From Enterovibrio norvegicus FF-33 (GTDB taxonomy: Bacteria > Pseudomonadota > Gammaproteobacteria > Enterobacterales > Vibrionaceae), in the NCBI RefSeq assembly GCF_000286835.2, contig NZ_AJYD02000013.1:220399-284398 (forward strand): 64,000 nt of DNA. The letters run 5' to 3'. The notes below the pieces were generated by a model that ran no database searches, was not told where the DNA came from, and saw only the letters and a list, made by a program, of their open reading frames with translations. This document shows positions 1-8,128 of this stretch, piece by piece. Each line of letters begins with the position of its first letter. The first letter of the stretch is position 1. A program made the translations under genes and the position numbers.

Positions 1-1
1 T

Positions 2-1171
2 TGGAAAGGTGCAAACTTTATTAAAAACTCAAAGGCTAAACTGGCTTTCGTTGCTACCAACTCAATTTGTCAAGGTGAACAAGTTGCAACATTATGGCCT
101 CCGATATTTCAATTGGGTATAAAAATACACTTTGCTTATCCAACATTTGCTTGGTCGAATAACGCAAAAGACAAAGCTGCTGTCCATGTAATTATCGTTG
201 GCCTCTCTGCCTGCAATGACCAACCGAAACTCTATCAACTTGTCAATGGGGCTTGGCATTGTCAATCTGTTGAAAACATTAGCCCATACTTGGTTGAGGG
301 TAGCAATAGTTGTGTTTTGACAAGGACTAAGCCAATGGTGGAAGGGATTCCTCCGCTGCTATTCGGTAACAAGCCTACTGATGGTGGCAACCTATTGTTG
401 TCGACTGCAGAAAAAGATGAATTGGTCAAAAAGGAACCCGATGCAGAAAAGTGGATAAGAAAAACACTTGGTGCTGTTGAGTTTCTCCATTCTAAAGAAC
501 GATGGTGTCTTTGGTTGGTTGATGCAACGGAGGATGATCTCGACTCCTTGCCAGAGGTAAAAAAAAGAACTGATGCTATTAGAGAGCTCAGACTAAAAGC
601 AGGTCATCCCGCAGCATTAAAAATGGCGAAACGGCCACATATATTCATGCAGGTCAGCCAACCGAAGGAGGGGAGCTATATATTATTGCCTCGCGTGTCT
701 TCTGAACGGCGACAATATGTCCCTCTTGGGTTCTTTCCCGCCGACGTTATTTCAACTGACCTGAACTATATACTCCCAAATGGCTCACCCTATGAATTCG
801 GTATATTAAGTTCCGCAATCCATAACGATTGGATGCGGTTAGTTGCAGGTAGGCTAAAGAGCGATTATCGATATTCTGCTTCAGTTGTGTATAACACTTT
901 CCCCTGGCCAAAAGTATCTGAAAACCAGAGAGAAAGTGTAATCAACTTAGCTGAGGAGATACTCTATGTGCGAGAGGATTTTCCTGGAAAGACACTAGCT
1001 GAGTTATATAACCCAGAATCTATGCCCGCTGAGTTATTAACCGCGCATAAAGCACTTGATGCTGCCGTAGATAAACTCTATCGAGAAAAGCCATTTAAAG
1101 ACACAGCGGAACGACTAAGTTGCCTCTTGGCTCGTTATGAAGAAATGGTCGCTAAACAACAAGAAAAATAA
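2..1171 (+). CDS. DNA methyltransferase, MmeI-like, C-terminal part (5' end outside window)
   Basis: The reading frame is open from base 2, so the gene begins left of the window; about 389 C-terminal residues are visible. The first part (TNSICQGEQVATLWPPIF, then FAYPTFAWSNNAKDKAAV) is the end of an adenine-specific class I SAM-dependent methylase domain. It is followed by a target-recognition-like region and a C-terminal helical tail (residues DKLYREKPF near the end), the layout of the MmeI-type methyltransferase family. The NPPY-type catalytic motif and SAM site must lie upstream and cannot be seen. By family it would methylate an adenine in a specific DNA site. It is 30 bp upstream of a helicase gene and reads with it, so it probably supplies self-protection or sensing in a restriction-like operon. 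Whether an N-terminal nuclease is fused to it is unknown. Confidence 0.8.
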   Translation, partial: WKGANFIKNSKAKLAFVATNSICQGEQVATLWPPIFQLGIKIHFAYPTFAWSNNAKDKAAVHVIIVGLSACNDQPKLYQLVNGAWHCQSVENISPYLVEGSNSCVLTRTKPMVEGIPPLLFGNKPTDGGNLLLSTAEKDELVKKEPDAEKWIRKTLGAVEFLHSKERWCLWLVDATEDDLDSLPEVKKRTDAIRELRLKAGHPAALKMAKRPHIFMQVSQPKEGSYILLPRVSSERRQYVPLGFFPADVISTDLNYILPNGSPYEFGILSSAIHNDWMRLVAGRLKSDYRYSASVVYNTFPWPKVSENQRESVINLAEEILYVREDFPGKTLAELYNPESMPAELLTAHKALDAAVDKLYREKPFKDTAERLSCLLARYEEMVAKQQEK

Positions 1172-1201
1172 GTACCAATTAGTTGGCAAAAGGATTGAGA
1201 A

Positions 1202-3238
1202 ATGAACAACAACATCTTACAGGTGAGTTACGCTCAGACGGGGCAAAGTGCCAGTCACAACGACATGGGCATGCGAGAGATGCAGGCGAGGGCATTTGCA
1301 GAGCGCAATAGCCAATATTTATTGATTAAAGCACCGCCAGCATCGGGGAAATCTCGCGCGTTAATGTTTTTGGGGCTGGATAAGCTTATTCACCAGAGGC
1401 TAAGAAAAGTCATCGTTGCCGTGCCCGAAATGTCCATCGGCAGCTCTTTTAAAGATACTGACCTGACCAAGTTTGGCTTTTTCGCAGATTGGAAGATTAA
1501 GCCAGAGTACAACCTCTGTACCAGCGGCAGCGAAGCAGGTAAAGCAAACGTTTTTAAGCGCTTTATGGAAAGCGATGATCAAACATTGGTTTGTACCCAT
1601 TCAACGCTACGTAGTGTGTTCGACAAACTAACACCAAGCGATTTTGATAATTGTCTGGTCGCCATCGATGAATTTCATCACGTTTCTGCAGATGAAAACA
1701 GTCGCTTGGGTAGTTTGATTGATGTGCTGATGAATCACTCTTCTGCACATATTCTGGCGATGACAGGGTCGTACTTTCGCGGTGATACCGTTCCAATTCT
1801 ACTGCCAGAAGACGAAGAAAAATTTACCAAAGTTACATACACATACTATGAGCAGTTGAACGGCTATAAGTACCTAAAAACGCTCGGTATTGGATATCAT
1901 TTTTATCAAAACAGATACATTGATGCGCTGCCTTCTGTTCTTGACCCATCAAAGAAGACCATCATTCACATTCCCAATGTGAATTCAGGTGAGTCGACAA
2001 AAGATAAATACACAGAAGTCGATGCCATTCTTGAAGTGTTGGGCGACGAAGTCGTTCAAGACCCAGATACGGGTATTTATAGCGTTGTATGCAGGAAATC
2101 AGGAAAAACACTCCGCATTGCCAACTTGGTTGATGATAACGCTTATATGCGTCCGAAAGTTCAAGCCTATCTCCGCGACATTGAGACAGCGGATCAGATG
2201 GACATCATCATCGCGTTGGGCATGGCAAAAGAAGGTTTTGACTGGCCTTTCTGTGAACATGTTCTGACGATTGGCTATCGCAGCTCTATGACCGAAATCG
2301 TGCAGATCATCGGACGCGCGACCCGAGATTGTGAAGGTAAAACGCACGCACAATTTACAAACCTTATCGCACAGCCAGACGCACAGGACGATGATGTTAA
2401 GGTGTCGGTGAACAATATGCTCAAAGCGATCACGACGTCGTTGCTGATGGAGCAAATCCTCGCACCGAGCATTCAGTTTAAACCGCGCTCGCAATGGACG
2501 GGTGGAGCCCTACCAAAGAACACTGTAATTATCGATGACTCATCGTCAACAGTCTCTCAGAAGGTCATTGATATTTTGAATGGTGACAAAGGAGAAATCC
2601 TGTCAGCGTTGATGGCAAAAAACGCTGTGGTGAAAGGTGTCATTACCGAAGCCATGCCTCCTGAAGTTATCAACGAAATTGAATTACCTTCTGTTATCCA
2701 AACGCTTTATCCTGATTTGGAAGAGCATGAGGTAGAGCAAATCAAATCTGGTTTATTGCAGAGCATGTACATCAGTCAGCACGGTGGTTTGGTTGATGAA
2801 AAAGATTTACCTGAAGATGCTGTTATCGATGATAACGGGTTGTCTGGTCATAATGGGAATGGTAAACCAAGCAATGATGAGTCTGGAGCTAGCCGTCAGT
2901 TCATCAAGATGGGCGATAAGTTCATCAATATTGAAAACCTGAACATTGACTTAATTGATTCAGTAAATCCCTTCCATGGTGCCTATGAGATTCTCTCGAA
3001 AACAGTGAATGCGGCAATGCTGAAGACCATTCAAGAAACGGTAAGATCTTCACAGGCAAAAGTGAGTGAGGAAGAAGCTGTCATGCTGTGGCCGAGAATC
3101 AAAGCCTTTACTCAGGAGAACCAGCGCCATCCGTCACTAAATTCTTCTGATCCTATAGAACAACGCTACGCTGAAGTTCTTTCCTATATCCGCAAGATGA
3201 GACAACAACGAATGGCTCAGCAAGAGGGTGATGCGTGA
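1202..3238 (+). CDS. DEAD/DEAH-type superfamily 2 helicase of the cargo operon
   Basis: A 678-residue protein with a superfamily 2 helicase core. Motif I is PPASGKS (45-51), motif II is DEFH (156-159), motif III is MTGS (187-190) and motif VI is QIIGRATRD (368-376). The rest, about 300 residues, is not recognised except for a C-terminal segment (about 630-670) with the spacing FTQENQRHP, which resembles small helicase-associated modules. The family uses ATP to translocate on or unwind nucleic acid. The gene lies 30 bp after the methyltransferase, with a weak GGATTGAGA ribosome site, and its TGA stop overlaps the GTG start of the nuclease gene, so the two are translationally coupled. The context suggests it acts as the motor of a restriction-like complex; that role is inferred. 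Confidence 0.85.
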   Translation: MNNNILQVSYAQTGQSASHNDMGMREMQARAFAERNSQYLLIKAPPASGKSRALMFLGLDKLIHQRLRKVIVAVPEMSIGSSFKDTDLTKFGFFADWKIKPEYNLCTSGSEAGKANVFKRFMESDDQTLVCTHSTLRSVFDKLTPSDFDNCLVAIDEFHHVSADENSRLGSLIDVLMNHSSAHILAMTGSYFRGDTVPILLPEDEEKFTKVTYTYYEQLNGYKYLKTLGIGYHFYQNRYIDALPSVLDPSKKTIIHIPNVNSGESTKDKYTEVDAILEVLGDEVVQDPDTGIYSVVCRKSGKTLRIANLVDDNAYMRPKVQAYLRDIETADQMDIIIALGMAKEGFDWPFCEHVLTIGYRSSMTEIVQIIGRATRDCEGKTHAQFTNLIAQPDAQDDDVKVSVNNMLKAITTSLLMEQILAPSIQFKPRSQWTGGALPKNTVIIDDSSSTVSQKVIDILNGDKGEILSALMAKNAVVKGVITEAMPPEVINEIELPSVIQTLYPDLEEHEVEQIKSGLLQSMYISQHGGLVDEKDLPEDAVIDDNGLSGHNGNGKPSNDESGASRQFIKMGDKFINIENLNIDLIDSVNPFHGAYEILSKTVNAAMLKTIQETVRSSQAKVSEEEAVMLWPRIKAFTQENQRHPSLNSSDPIEQRYAEVLSYIRKMRQQRMAQQEGDA

Positions 3239-4494
3239 TCCGCTTACGTTCATCGAAGAACATTCCAAAGCTAGCTCTGGATGATATTTTTTCGGAAGAA
3301 GATGATTTGGGGCTGCTTGATGTAGCACCACTAAAAGTAAAGGCTCCCGCAGGCAACCTTTCTGCCAGCCAATACGAAGACATAACGGTTTTCTATGAAA
3401 AGCATGGACGTGCGCCAGAAGATGACGCGGACTCATTTGATGAGAAGAAGCTAGCTCGACGCCTAAAGGCCTTTAAATCTAATCCTGAGCAATGTGAGGC
3501 ATTGAAAGACTTTGATCCTTACGGATTGCTTTTAGATGGTTTGCCGACTCACTTTTCTCAGTCTTTAGATACTGCTACTCAAGTCGCATTTGAACCAACG
3601 CCTTCTTTTGAGTTGGATAAATCCGAATTGGTAACGTCATTAGATGACATTTTTGATGATGACGATGGCCTTTTGGAGTTTGATGCCCCAGACATCTTTA
3701 CTATGCGCCATGTACCAACAGAGAAAAAATCTCAGCCAGATGAAATTGCTAAACGTCAGCCGTGCGCAGACTTCCCTCGTTATGTTTCTGTTTTTGAGGC
3801 TGCTCAGAAGGAGCTAAAGGCAGGTTCGGCAACATTAGAACGCTTTCGACATGAACTACAGATACATATTGGTGACTTTTTCATTCTTGGTGGCGTAATG
3901 GGCTATGTTCATTCTGCTGGCGAAAGGCTAGAAGGCTACAGTAGCTATAATGCTAGGCTTCACCTTGTCTTTGAGAATGGTACCGAATCTCATATGTTGT
4001 TTCAGTCTTTAACGCATGGGCTAGTACGAGATGAGCAAGGCCAGAAAGTCGTTCGTGCCGGACCACTTCTTGAGCCTAGCGATAACCCAATTCCAACGGG
4101 AACGGTTTATGTTCTCGCGAGTAAGAGCACTGACAGTGCGCTGGCTCCATACAAGACTAACCTTTACAAAGTTGGTTTTACTGACGGTGCAGTTGAAGAT
4201 CGCATTAAATATGCTGAGAAAGATAGAACATTTCTTGAGGCTCCAGTTCGCGTTGTTATGACCACTGAGTGCTACAACATAGACGCGCATAAGTTAGAGA
4301 CACTGGTTCATGGTTTCTTAGGATCCCAAAGACTGAACATCACCCTTAGAGGGCATGATGGCCAGAACTACAGCCCCCGAGAGTGGTTTCATGCTCCGCT
4401 AGCGACAGTAATCGAGGTGATTAAGCACATTTTGGACGGTGATATTTCAAAGTATCGAATGGATAATACTACTGGGCGGATAGTGGCTAAGTAA
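3235..4494 (+). CDS. GIY-YIG nuclease family protein (T5orf172-like C-terminal domain)
   Basis: A 419-residue protein that starts at a GTG overlapping the helicase stop (GTGA). The C-terminal third is a GIY-YIG fold of the T5orf172/MUG113 kind: GTVYVLA, then LYKVGFT, an Arg in VEDRI, a Glu in DAHKLETLVHGF and SPREWFHAP near the end. These are the expected tyrosines, arginine and metal-binding glutamate, so it is probably an active DNA endonuclease. The N-terminal half is acidic and low in complexity, and carries two near copies of an LDDIF...GLL...P motif (residues 15-32 and 136-152) plus a YEKHGRAP segment (54-61). It is the last gene of the operon and is followed by a terminator-like hairpin. 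The family assignment rests on the C-terminus only. Confidence 0.82.
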   Translation: MIRLRSSKNIPKLALDDIFSEEDDLGLLDVAPLKVKAPAGNLSASQYEDITVFYEKHGRAPEDDADSFDEKKLARRLKAFKSNPEQCEALKDFDPYGLLLDGLPTHFSQSLDTATQVAFEPTPSFELDKSELVTSLDDIFDDDDGLLEFDAPDIFTMRHVPTEKKSQPDEIAKRQPCADFPRYVSVFEAAQKELKAGSATLERFRHELQIHIGDFFILGGVMGYVHSAGERLEGYSSYNARLHLVFENGTESHMLFQSLTHGLVRDEQGQKVVRAGPLLEPSDNPIPTGTVYVLASKSTDSALAPYKTNLYKVGFTDGAVEDRIKYAEKDRTFLEAPVRVVMTTECYNIDAHKLETLVHGFLGSQRLNITLRGHDGQNYSPREWFHAPLATVIEVIKHILDGDISKYRMDNTTGRIVAK

Positions 4495-4520
4495 CTAATA
4501 TAGACTTCTATTGCATTTTA

Positions 4521-4550
4521 GAGTGCAACACGAGATTGCACTCTTTGTTG
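4521..4550 (+). terminator. Probable intrinsic terminator of the methyltransferase-helicase-nuclease operon
   Basis: An 8-bp perfect stem GAGTGCAA / TTGCACTC with a 7-base loop is followed by CTTTGTTGTTGG, a T-rich but interrupted tail. It starts 26 bp after the nuclease stop. Confidence 0.6.
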
Positions 4551-4567
4551 TTGGCCTAAAAGGTTCC

Positions 4568-4615
4568 TGTCACAGTGTCACACTGTCACACTGTCACACT
4601 GTCACGCTGTCACAC
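4568..4615. repeat. Six tandem copies of an 8-bp TGTCACAC repeat (iteron-like)
   Basis: Six head-to-tail 8-bp units, TGTCACAG, TGTCACAC three times, TGTCACGC and TGTCACAC, with no spacers. The array covers the stop codon and last codons of the DUF927 gene (its C-terminal CDSVTV is encoded by the repeat). The same TGTCACA core recurs at 6379-6400 and 8842-8883. Short tandem motifs beside replication genes often bind a replication initiator, so an origin is a reasonable inference. Confidence 0.85.
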
Positions 4616-6426
4616 CGTTCTAGTTCAGCAGAGTGAATAATATACACGCGCTGCTGCCCAATATCGGGAAGCCTTCTGCGGGGTCTTTCTTTACCGATAC
4701 CGTGCTTAATGAGTCCTTGCCTCTTCAACACTTGTTCTGCAAAATCGATGCTGATGCCGCTCATTACTTCCTTAAAACCCTCTGAGGTGAAGATAAACGC
4801 CTCGTCTTGGTAGAAGCCTAGGCGGTTTGATAGTGGGCTTCTGATCTGATTTTGCCCGCAGATATGCTCAAACAAGTGCGCGCGTTGCACGATTGCTGTT
4901 CGTATTCTGCTTATTACCTCAGCTTCTTCGTGCGAGTGGATACTTCCTCTGTGCTGAATCCAATCATTGAAACAGTGGCCCGCAGCCCGTATTGACTCAC
5001 CCTTGAGCCATCCTGTTACACCAGAAAATGATGCAATCTCTCCTCCTACTGCTACCAAAGCAAATCTCATTGCAGCACGCTTCACTTGGCTGTCAGCATT
5101 TTCAGGACAAAACGACGTCATGAATTCGCTAGTTAAATCATTTATCATCGTTTGCACTAGCGCTTTGTTGTCGACTATGAATTCGATGAGCGGCAAGAAC
5201 GCCGAACCATAGAAGTCGGATGTGATGTGTTGAATTTGGTTTGCAAAATCAAGTGATGTCTTGCAGCCATGTAAATTCTCAAACAAGCCGTGACCTTTTT
5301 TTGCGTCAGCAGGGATAGATATCATCCTCACCTCGTGCCCAGCTTTTACGCGCCCCCCTGAATCACGTAAATGATCTGCAAACTCTATTTCCCCAGTGCT
5401 CATAAACAGTAAACGCCAAGAAAATGGTTTGTTTGCAATCCCTAATTTATTGGACCGAGCTTTACCTAAGCCATTGGCCAGCATGTAGGCAACTTCCCCT
5501 AATCGCCGCCCGTCGAATTGACCTAACTCATCCAGTAATAGCAAGCTGTCATTGTGTTTAGCAGCGACACCTTCAAGGCCGTTGTCGGTAGCGCGCCAAG
5601 TCAAAATAGTGCTGTCGGGATTGGATATCACACTTGCAGCAACCCGCATAGTTAGTGTTTTTCCAATTGAAGAGCCACCAAAAAAATGAAACCCTCCCCC
5701 CTGAACGTTCGCCGCTCGCAAAAGCGGTGCCGCAAATGCCATAGATGTGGCAAATAACAGCCTAGAGTTCCCTACGCACAGTGCAGCCACGTTTTCTTGC
5801 CACTGTTGAAGAGTGCCTTTTGCGGAGCTTGTCTCTAGGTTGTAGCTACTTGCTATAAAATAGCTCTCAATCTGGCAAGCTGAAATAGTTGTATTTGGTA
5901 GCACATAGGTCTCATCGTTTGCCCAACCTTGTTTTTCAACAACCACACCTCGTTTGAGTACGTCACTTGTAGCGATATATTGAAGTAAAAGGCCTTTGTG
6001 TATTGGGTTCAATTTCAAACCACCGTCAGCCAATACTTCCAGTGCTGACTGTGGAGCAGCAGAAAGTGTTGAGTCGCTGATGATGGTTTTTTTGGGTAAC
6101 CCATCTGGGTCATGCCAAGCGAGTAGCGTCCCCCATTTACTGCTTTTCTTGTCCCTAGTCTTCGCTTCAATATAGATTGGATCGCTAATCTTCTTAGGGG
6201 GCGCTGGATCGCCTGAGCGGTTCAGCCCAAGATAGTAAAGCCCAGCTTTCATTCGCCTACCTTCGTATTGGAATGCAGTATCGAAAACTTGAAAACAAGG
6301 AAGTGATTTGGGGGTAAAGTCACGTAAGGTTTGCTCGCTGTCTGCTGCCTTAGGTTTTACGTTACTGCTATCTTCTGCGTGACATGTGACAGGTGTGACA
6401 CCGTTTTTTTCAGCCGCTGAATTCAT
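4594..6426 (-). CDS. DUF927 helicase-like ATPase, replication module
   Basis: About 610 residues from the ATG at 6426, which has a good AAGGGA ribosome site; a TTG five codons further upstream is less likely. The AAA+/SF3-like core has a Walker A motif GGSSIGKT (about 265-272 from the TTG), a Walker B LLLLDELGQ (about 301-308) and a sensor-like LLFMSTGE. This is the DUF927 family, found with TOPRIM primases in satellites, plasmids and islands, where it probably acts as a replicative helicase. It overlaps the TOPRIM gene by 17 bp, indicating translational coupling. Its first codons (GTGACA motifs, 6379-6400) and its last codons (4594-4615) both carry the iteron-like repeat. No nuclease domain is visible. 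Confidence 0.85.
   Translation of the reverse strand: MNSAAEKNGVTPVTCHAEDSSNVKPKAADSEQTLRDFTPKSLPCFQVFDTAFQYEGRRMKAGLYYLGLNRSGDPAPPKKISDPIYIEAKTRDKKSSKWGTLLAWHDPDGLPKKTIISDSTLSAAPQSALEVLADGGLKLNPIHKGLLLQYIATSDVLKRGVVVEKQGWANDETYVLPNTTISACQIESYFIASSYNLETSSAKGTLQQWQENVAALCVGNSRLLFATSMAFAAPLLRAANVQGGGFHFFGGSSIGKTLTMRVAASVISNPDSTILTWRATDNGLEGVAAKHNDSLLLLDELGQFDGRRLGEVAYMLANGLGKARSNKLGIANKPFSWRLLFMSTGEIEFADHLRDSGGRVKAGHEVRMISIPADAKKGHGLFENLHGCKTSLDFANQIQHITSDFYGSAFLPLIEFIVDNKALVQTMINDLTSEFMTSFCPENADSQVKRAAMRFALVAVGGEIASFSGVTGWLKGESIRAAGHCFNDWIQHRGSIHSHEEAEVISRIRTAIVQRAHLFEHICGQNQIRSPLSNRLGFYQDEAFIFTSEGFKEVMSGISIDFAEQVLKRQGLIKHGIGKERPRRRLPDIGQQRVYIIHSAELERCDSVTV
6379..6400. repeat. Second cluster of the GTGACA/TGTGACA motif
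   Basis: Three copies in 22 bp: GTGACA at 6379-6384, TGTGACA at 6385-6391 and TGTGACA at 6394-6400, inside the first codons of the DUF927 gene. They are in the opposite orientation to the tandem array at 4568-4615. Confidence 0.65.
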
Positions 6427-7336
6427 GTTGAGTCCCTTCAATGCATGTATATAAGATTTTTTTAACGAACGAAACGCCTTTGATATTCGCGAGATCGTTG
6501 AAGTCTGATACGCCTGGAATAGAGGGCGGATAAACTATTTCTGATTTGGTTCGTGTCGCAGCTCGTTCTGCTGATAGCAACCCAGGATTGCTGGCTGTGG
6601 TGTGATCGTTGTCAGCACAAATTATGATGTTCGCTTTAGGATGAAGTCGTTTTATTTCATCGGACACTTCGACTAGATTATTTGCATTAAATGCCACGAC
6701 ACAGGGCAACGTAGTTAGTTCGTGTAAGGTGGCAGAGGTAGCATATCCCTCACAAATCAGAATGGTTTGATTTTGGCCATCACCGTCAGCAGCTCCCAGC
6801 ATATAGAAACTCCCTTTGACACGCCCACCGGCAAGAAAGCGCTTGTTTCCTTCAGATGCAATGATCTGCAAGCTAGTCAGCTTATAACGACGGTCATAAA
6901 GTGGGATAAGCAACTTTCCGTTCCATTGCTTCAATCCAAATGACTTTACTCGCTTAGCTGAAAGGTAGGGATGCGAGCTATTTGCCTGGCCAGCAAAGTT
7001 CCACATGTTCTCTGCTTTTCTCGCTGCTTCACTTTGGCTAATTGATTTATCTTTCGATGCTTGATTGATCATTTTGCGTGAAGCCGAGGCGAGTTCATGA
7101 GCTGCCTTCATAGCATTGTCGTTGAAGTAGCAGTAATACTGATTGTCACGCCAGTTGCCGAAACATACACGACAGCCGCTAGCGTCAATTACGCACCAAC
7201 CATTCTTTGTGCCTTGTTTGTCATTTTCACAATGGAAACGTATAAAGCGTGAAGGCTGGGCTTGAGCGAGAATATTGTGATTTGTTGGCTCGATACCTTT
7301 GCTTTTCATATATGAAAGCAGGGTTGGTATATCCAT
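6410..7336 (-). CDS. TOPRIM-domain primase-like protein
   Basis: About 308 residues from the ATG at 7336, chosen because GAGG lies six bases upstream; an ATG at 7351 would add five residues but has no clear ribosome site. The C-terminal half has the TOPRIM signature: ILICEGYA with the catalytic Glu near 196, and IIICADND with the DxD near 242-244. The N-terminal part has Cys residues at about 36, 48, 55 and 58, which may be a degenerate zinc-binding region like that of phage primases. The usual partner of DUF927 proteins, it probably primes replication of the element. It overlaps the downstream DUF927 gene by 17 bp. A separate polymerase-primase domain is not visible. Confidence 0.85.
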   Translation of the reverse strand: MDIPTLLSYMKSKGIEPTNHNILAQAQPSRFIRFHCENDKQGTKNGWCVIDASGCRVCFGNWRDNQYYCYFNDNAMKAAHELASASRKMINQASKDKSISQSEAARKAENMWNFAGQANSSHPYLSAKRVKSFGLKQWNGKLLIPLYDRRYKLTSLQIIASEGNKRFLAGGRVKGSFYMLGAADGDGQNQTILICEGYATSATLHELTTLPCVVAFNANNLVEVSDEIKRLHPKANIIICADNDHTTASNPGLLSAERAATRTKSEIVYPPSIPGVSDFNDLANIKGVSFVKKILYTCIEGTQHEFSG

Positions 7337-7366
7337 TTGAAACCTCGACATACAGTCTGATAATTA

Positions 7367-7385
7367 GCCGCCCTTAATGGGCGGC
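7367..7385 (-). other. GC-rich hairpin inside the replication operon
   Basis: A perfect 7-bp stem GCCGCCC / GGGCGGC with a TTAAT loop lies between the unknown 140-residue gene and the TOPRIM gene. There is no T-tract on either strand, so it is not a standard terminator. It could be an RNA-processing or attenuation element that sets the TOPRIM level. Confidence 0.6.
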
Positions 7386-7396
7386 ATAACGGGACC

Positions 7397-7819
7397 CTAG
7401 AATGCAAAGTTGCCATTGCTGGGCAGGTGTCGGTATATCAGCTTCTCGTACTCATCAGTATCTATTGGTGGAAGCTCTAGTTGCTCTCGCAGGTTGCGAA
7501 CATGCCGAACTAATATTCGTGCTGCTTCACGGTCCTTGAGTCGATAGCTAGTGGCATGAGTATTCAGGTACGGGTTGTACTGCCTGGTCTTGACCACTCG
7601 AACATCGTGCTTTTTTGCTAATCGGCTAGCGTAGTTAGATGCGCTTGAAAGGTGAAAGGCTACGACTGCATCTGTGTTAAAGATCCCATCGGGGTATCTC
7701 AGCAGCATTTCGGCAAACAAGAGCTCTTTAGTCGGCGAACTGCTGCGAAAGATACCTAAGCGAATGTTCAATGACTTCACTTTTGCTTTCATGTTTATGT
7801 GACGGGACCAATTACTCAT
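7397..7819 (-). CDS. Hypothetical protein of the element (140 residues)
   Basis: Not recognised. The protein is basic in its first half (KAKVKSLNIRLGIF) and ends acidic, then hydrophobic. The stretch TDAVVAFHLSSASNYASRLAKKHDVRVV has the look of a winged helix-turn-helix and is followed by RQYNPYLNTHATSYRL, which could be the wing; this is a guess from pattern only. No membrane segment or signal peptide is visible. Its ATG overlaps the end of the AlpA gene by 8 bp (ATGAGTAA), so it is translated from the same message and lies between the regulator and the primase. A DNA-binding accessory role in replication or regulation is possible. Confidence 0.7.
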   Translation of the reverse strand: MSNWSRHINMKAKVKSLNIRLGIFRSSSPTKELLFAEMLLRYPDGIFNTDAVVAFHLSSASNYASRLAKKHDVRVVKTRQYNPYLNTHATSYRLKDREAARILVRHVRNLREQLELPPIDTDEYEKLIYRHLPSNGNFAF

Positions 7820-8030
7820 CGTCCACCTCCCTAGATAGGACGGTTAGCAATTGCTCGATATCTGACCGACGCCAAACAGCGATTCGAGGACCGATTTTTA
7901 TGCTCTGAGGGTATAGCCCGTCCTGAATACCTCGATACCAGGACGTTCGGCTGATAGGGATCAATTCGAGCACTTGCTCGATTCGTAGTAGAGGCGGAAG
8001 CGATTTGTTGCTGGTGGTCGGTGTAGCCAT
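7812..8030 (-). CDS. AlpA-family helix-turn-helix transcriptional regulator
   Basis: A 72-residue protein of the AlpA/MerR-like excisionase fold. LLRIEQVLELIPISRTSWYRGIQ is the helix-turn-helix, followed by GLYPQSIKIGPRIAVWRRSDIEQLL, the typical wing and end of the family. Such proteins act as transcription activators or excision factors in P4-like elements. The start ATG at 8030 has GGAGA eight bases upstream. It is the first gene of the alpA, unknown, TOPRIM, DUF927 transcription unit, and a pair of perfect palindromes lies 64-98 bp upstream, so the unit is probably under repressor control. Confidence 0.88.
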   Translation of the reverse strand: MATPTTSNKSLPPLLRIEQVLELIPISRTSWYRGIQDGLYPQSIKIGPRIAVWRRSDIEQLLTVLSREVDDE

Positions 8031-8093
8031 CTTGTTGTCTCCGGTTGTTGCAGTAGATGGCTATGTATTTAATAGGACGCTTGATGATGCTTG

Positions 8094-8128
8094 TCGTAAT
8101 TACGATGAGAACAATCGTAATTACGATT
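8094..8128. promoter_or_regulatory. Twin palindromic operator upstream of alpA
   Basis: TCGTAATTACGA, a perfect 12-bp palindrome, occurs at 8094-8105 and again at 8115-8126, where the palindrome extends to 16 bp (8113-8128). The centres are exactly 21 bp apart, two helical turns, as expected for cooperative binding of a dimeric regulator on one DNA face. The second copy overlaps the stop codon of the gene at 8127-8627. The regulator is not identified. Confidence 0.75.

Noticed and set aside
4568-4615. Possible CRISPR array
   Set aside because: The units are 8 bp, directly adjacent and without spacers; no cas genes are near.
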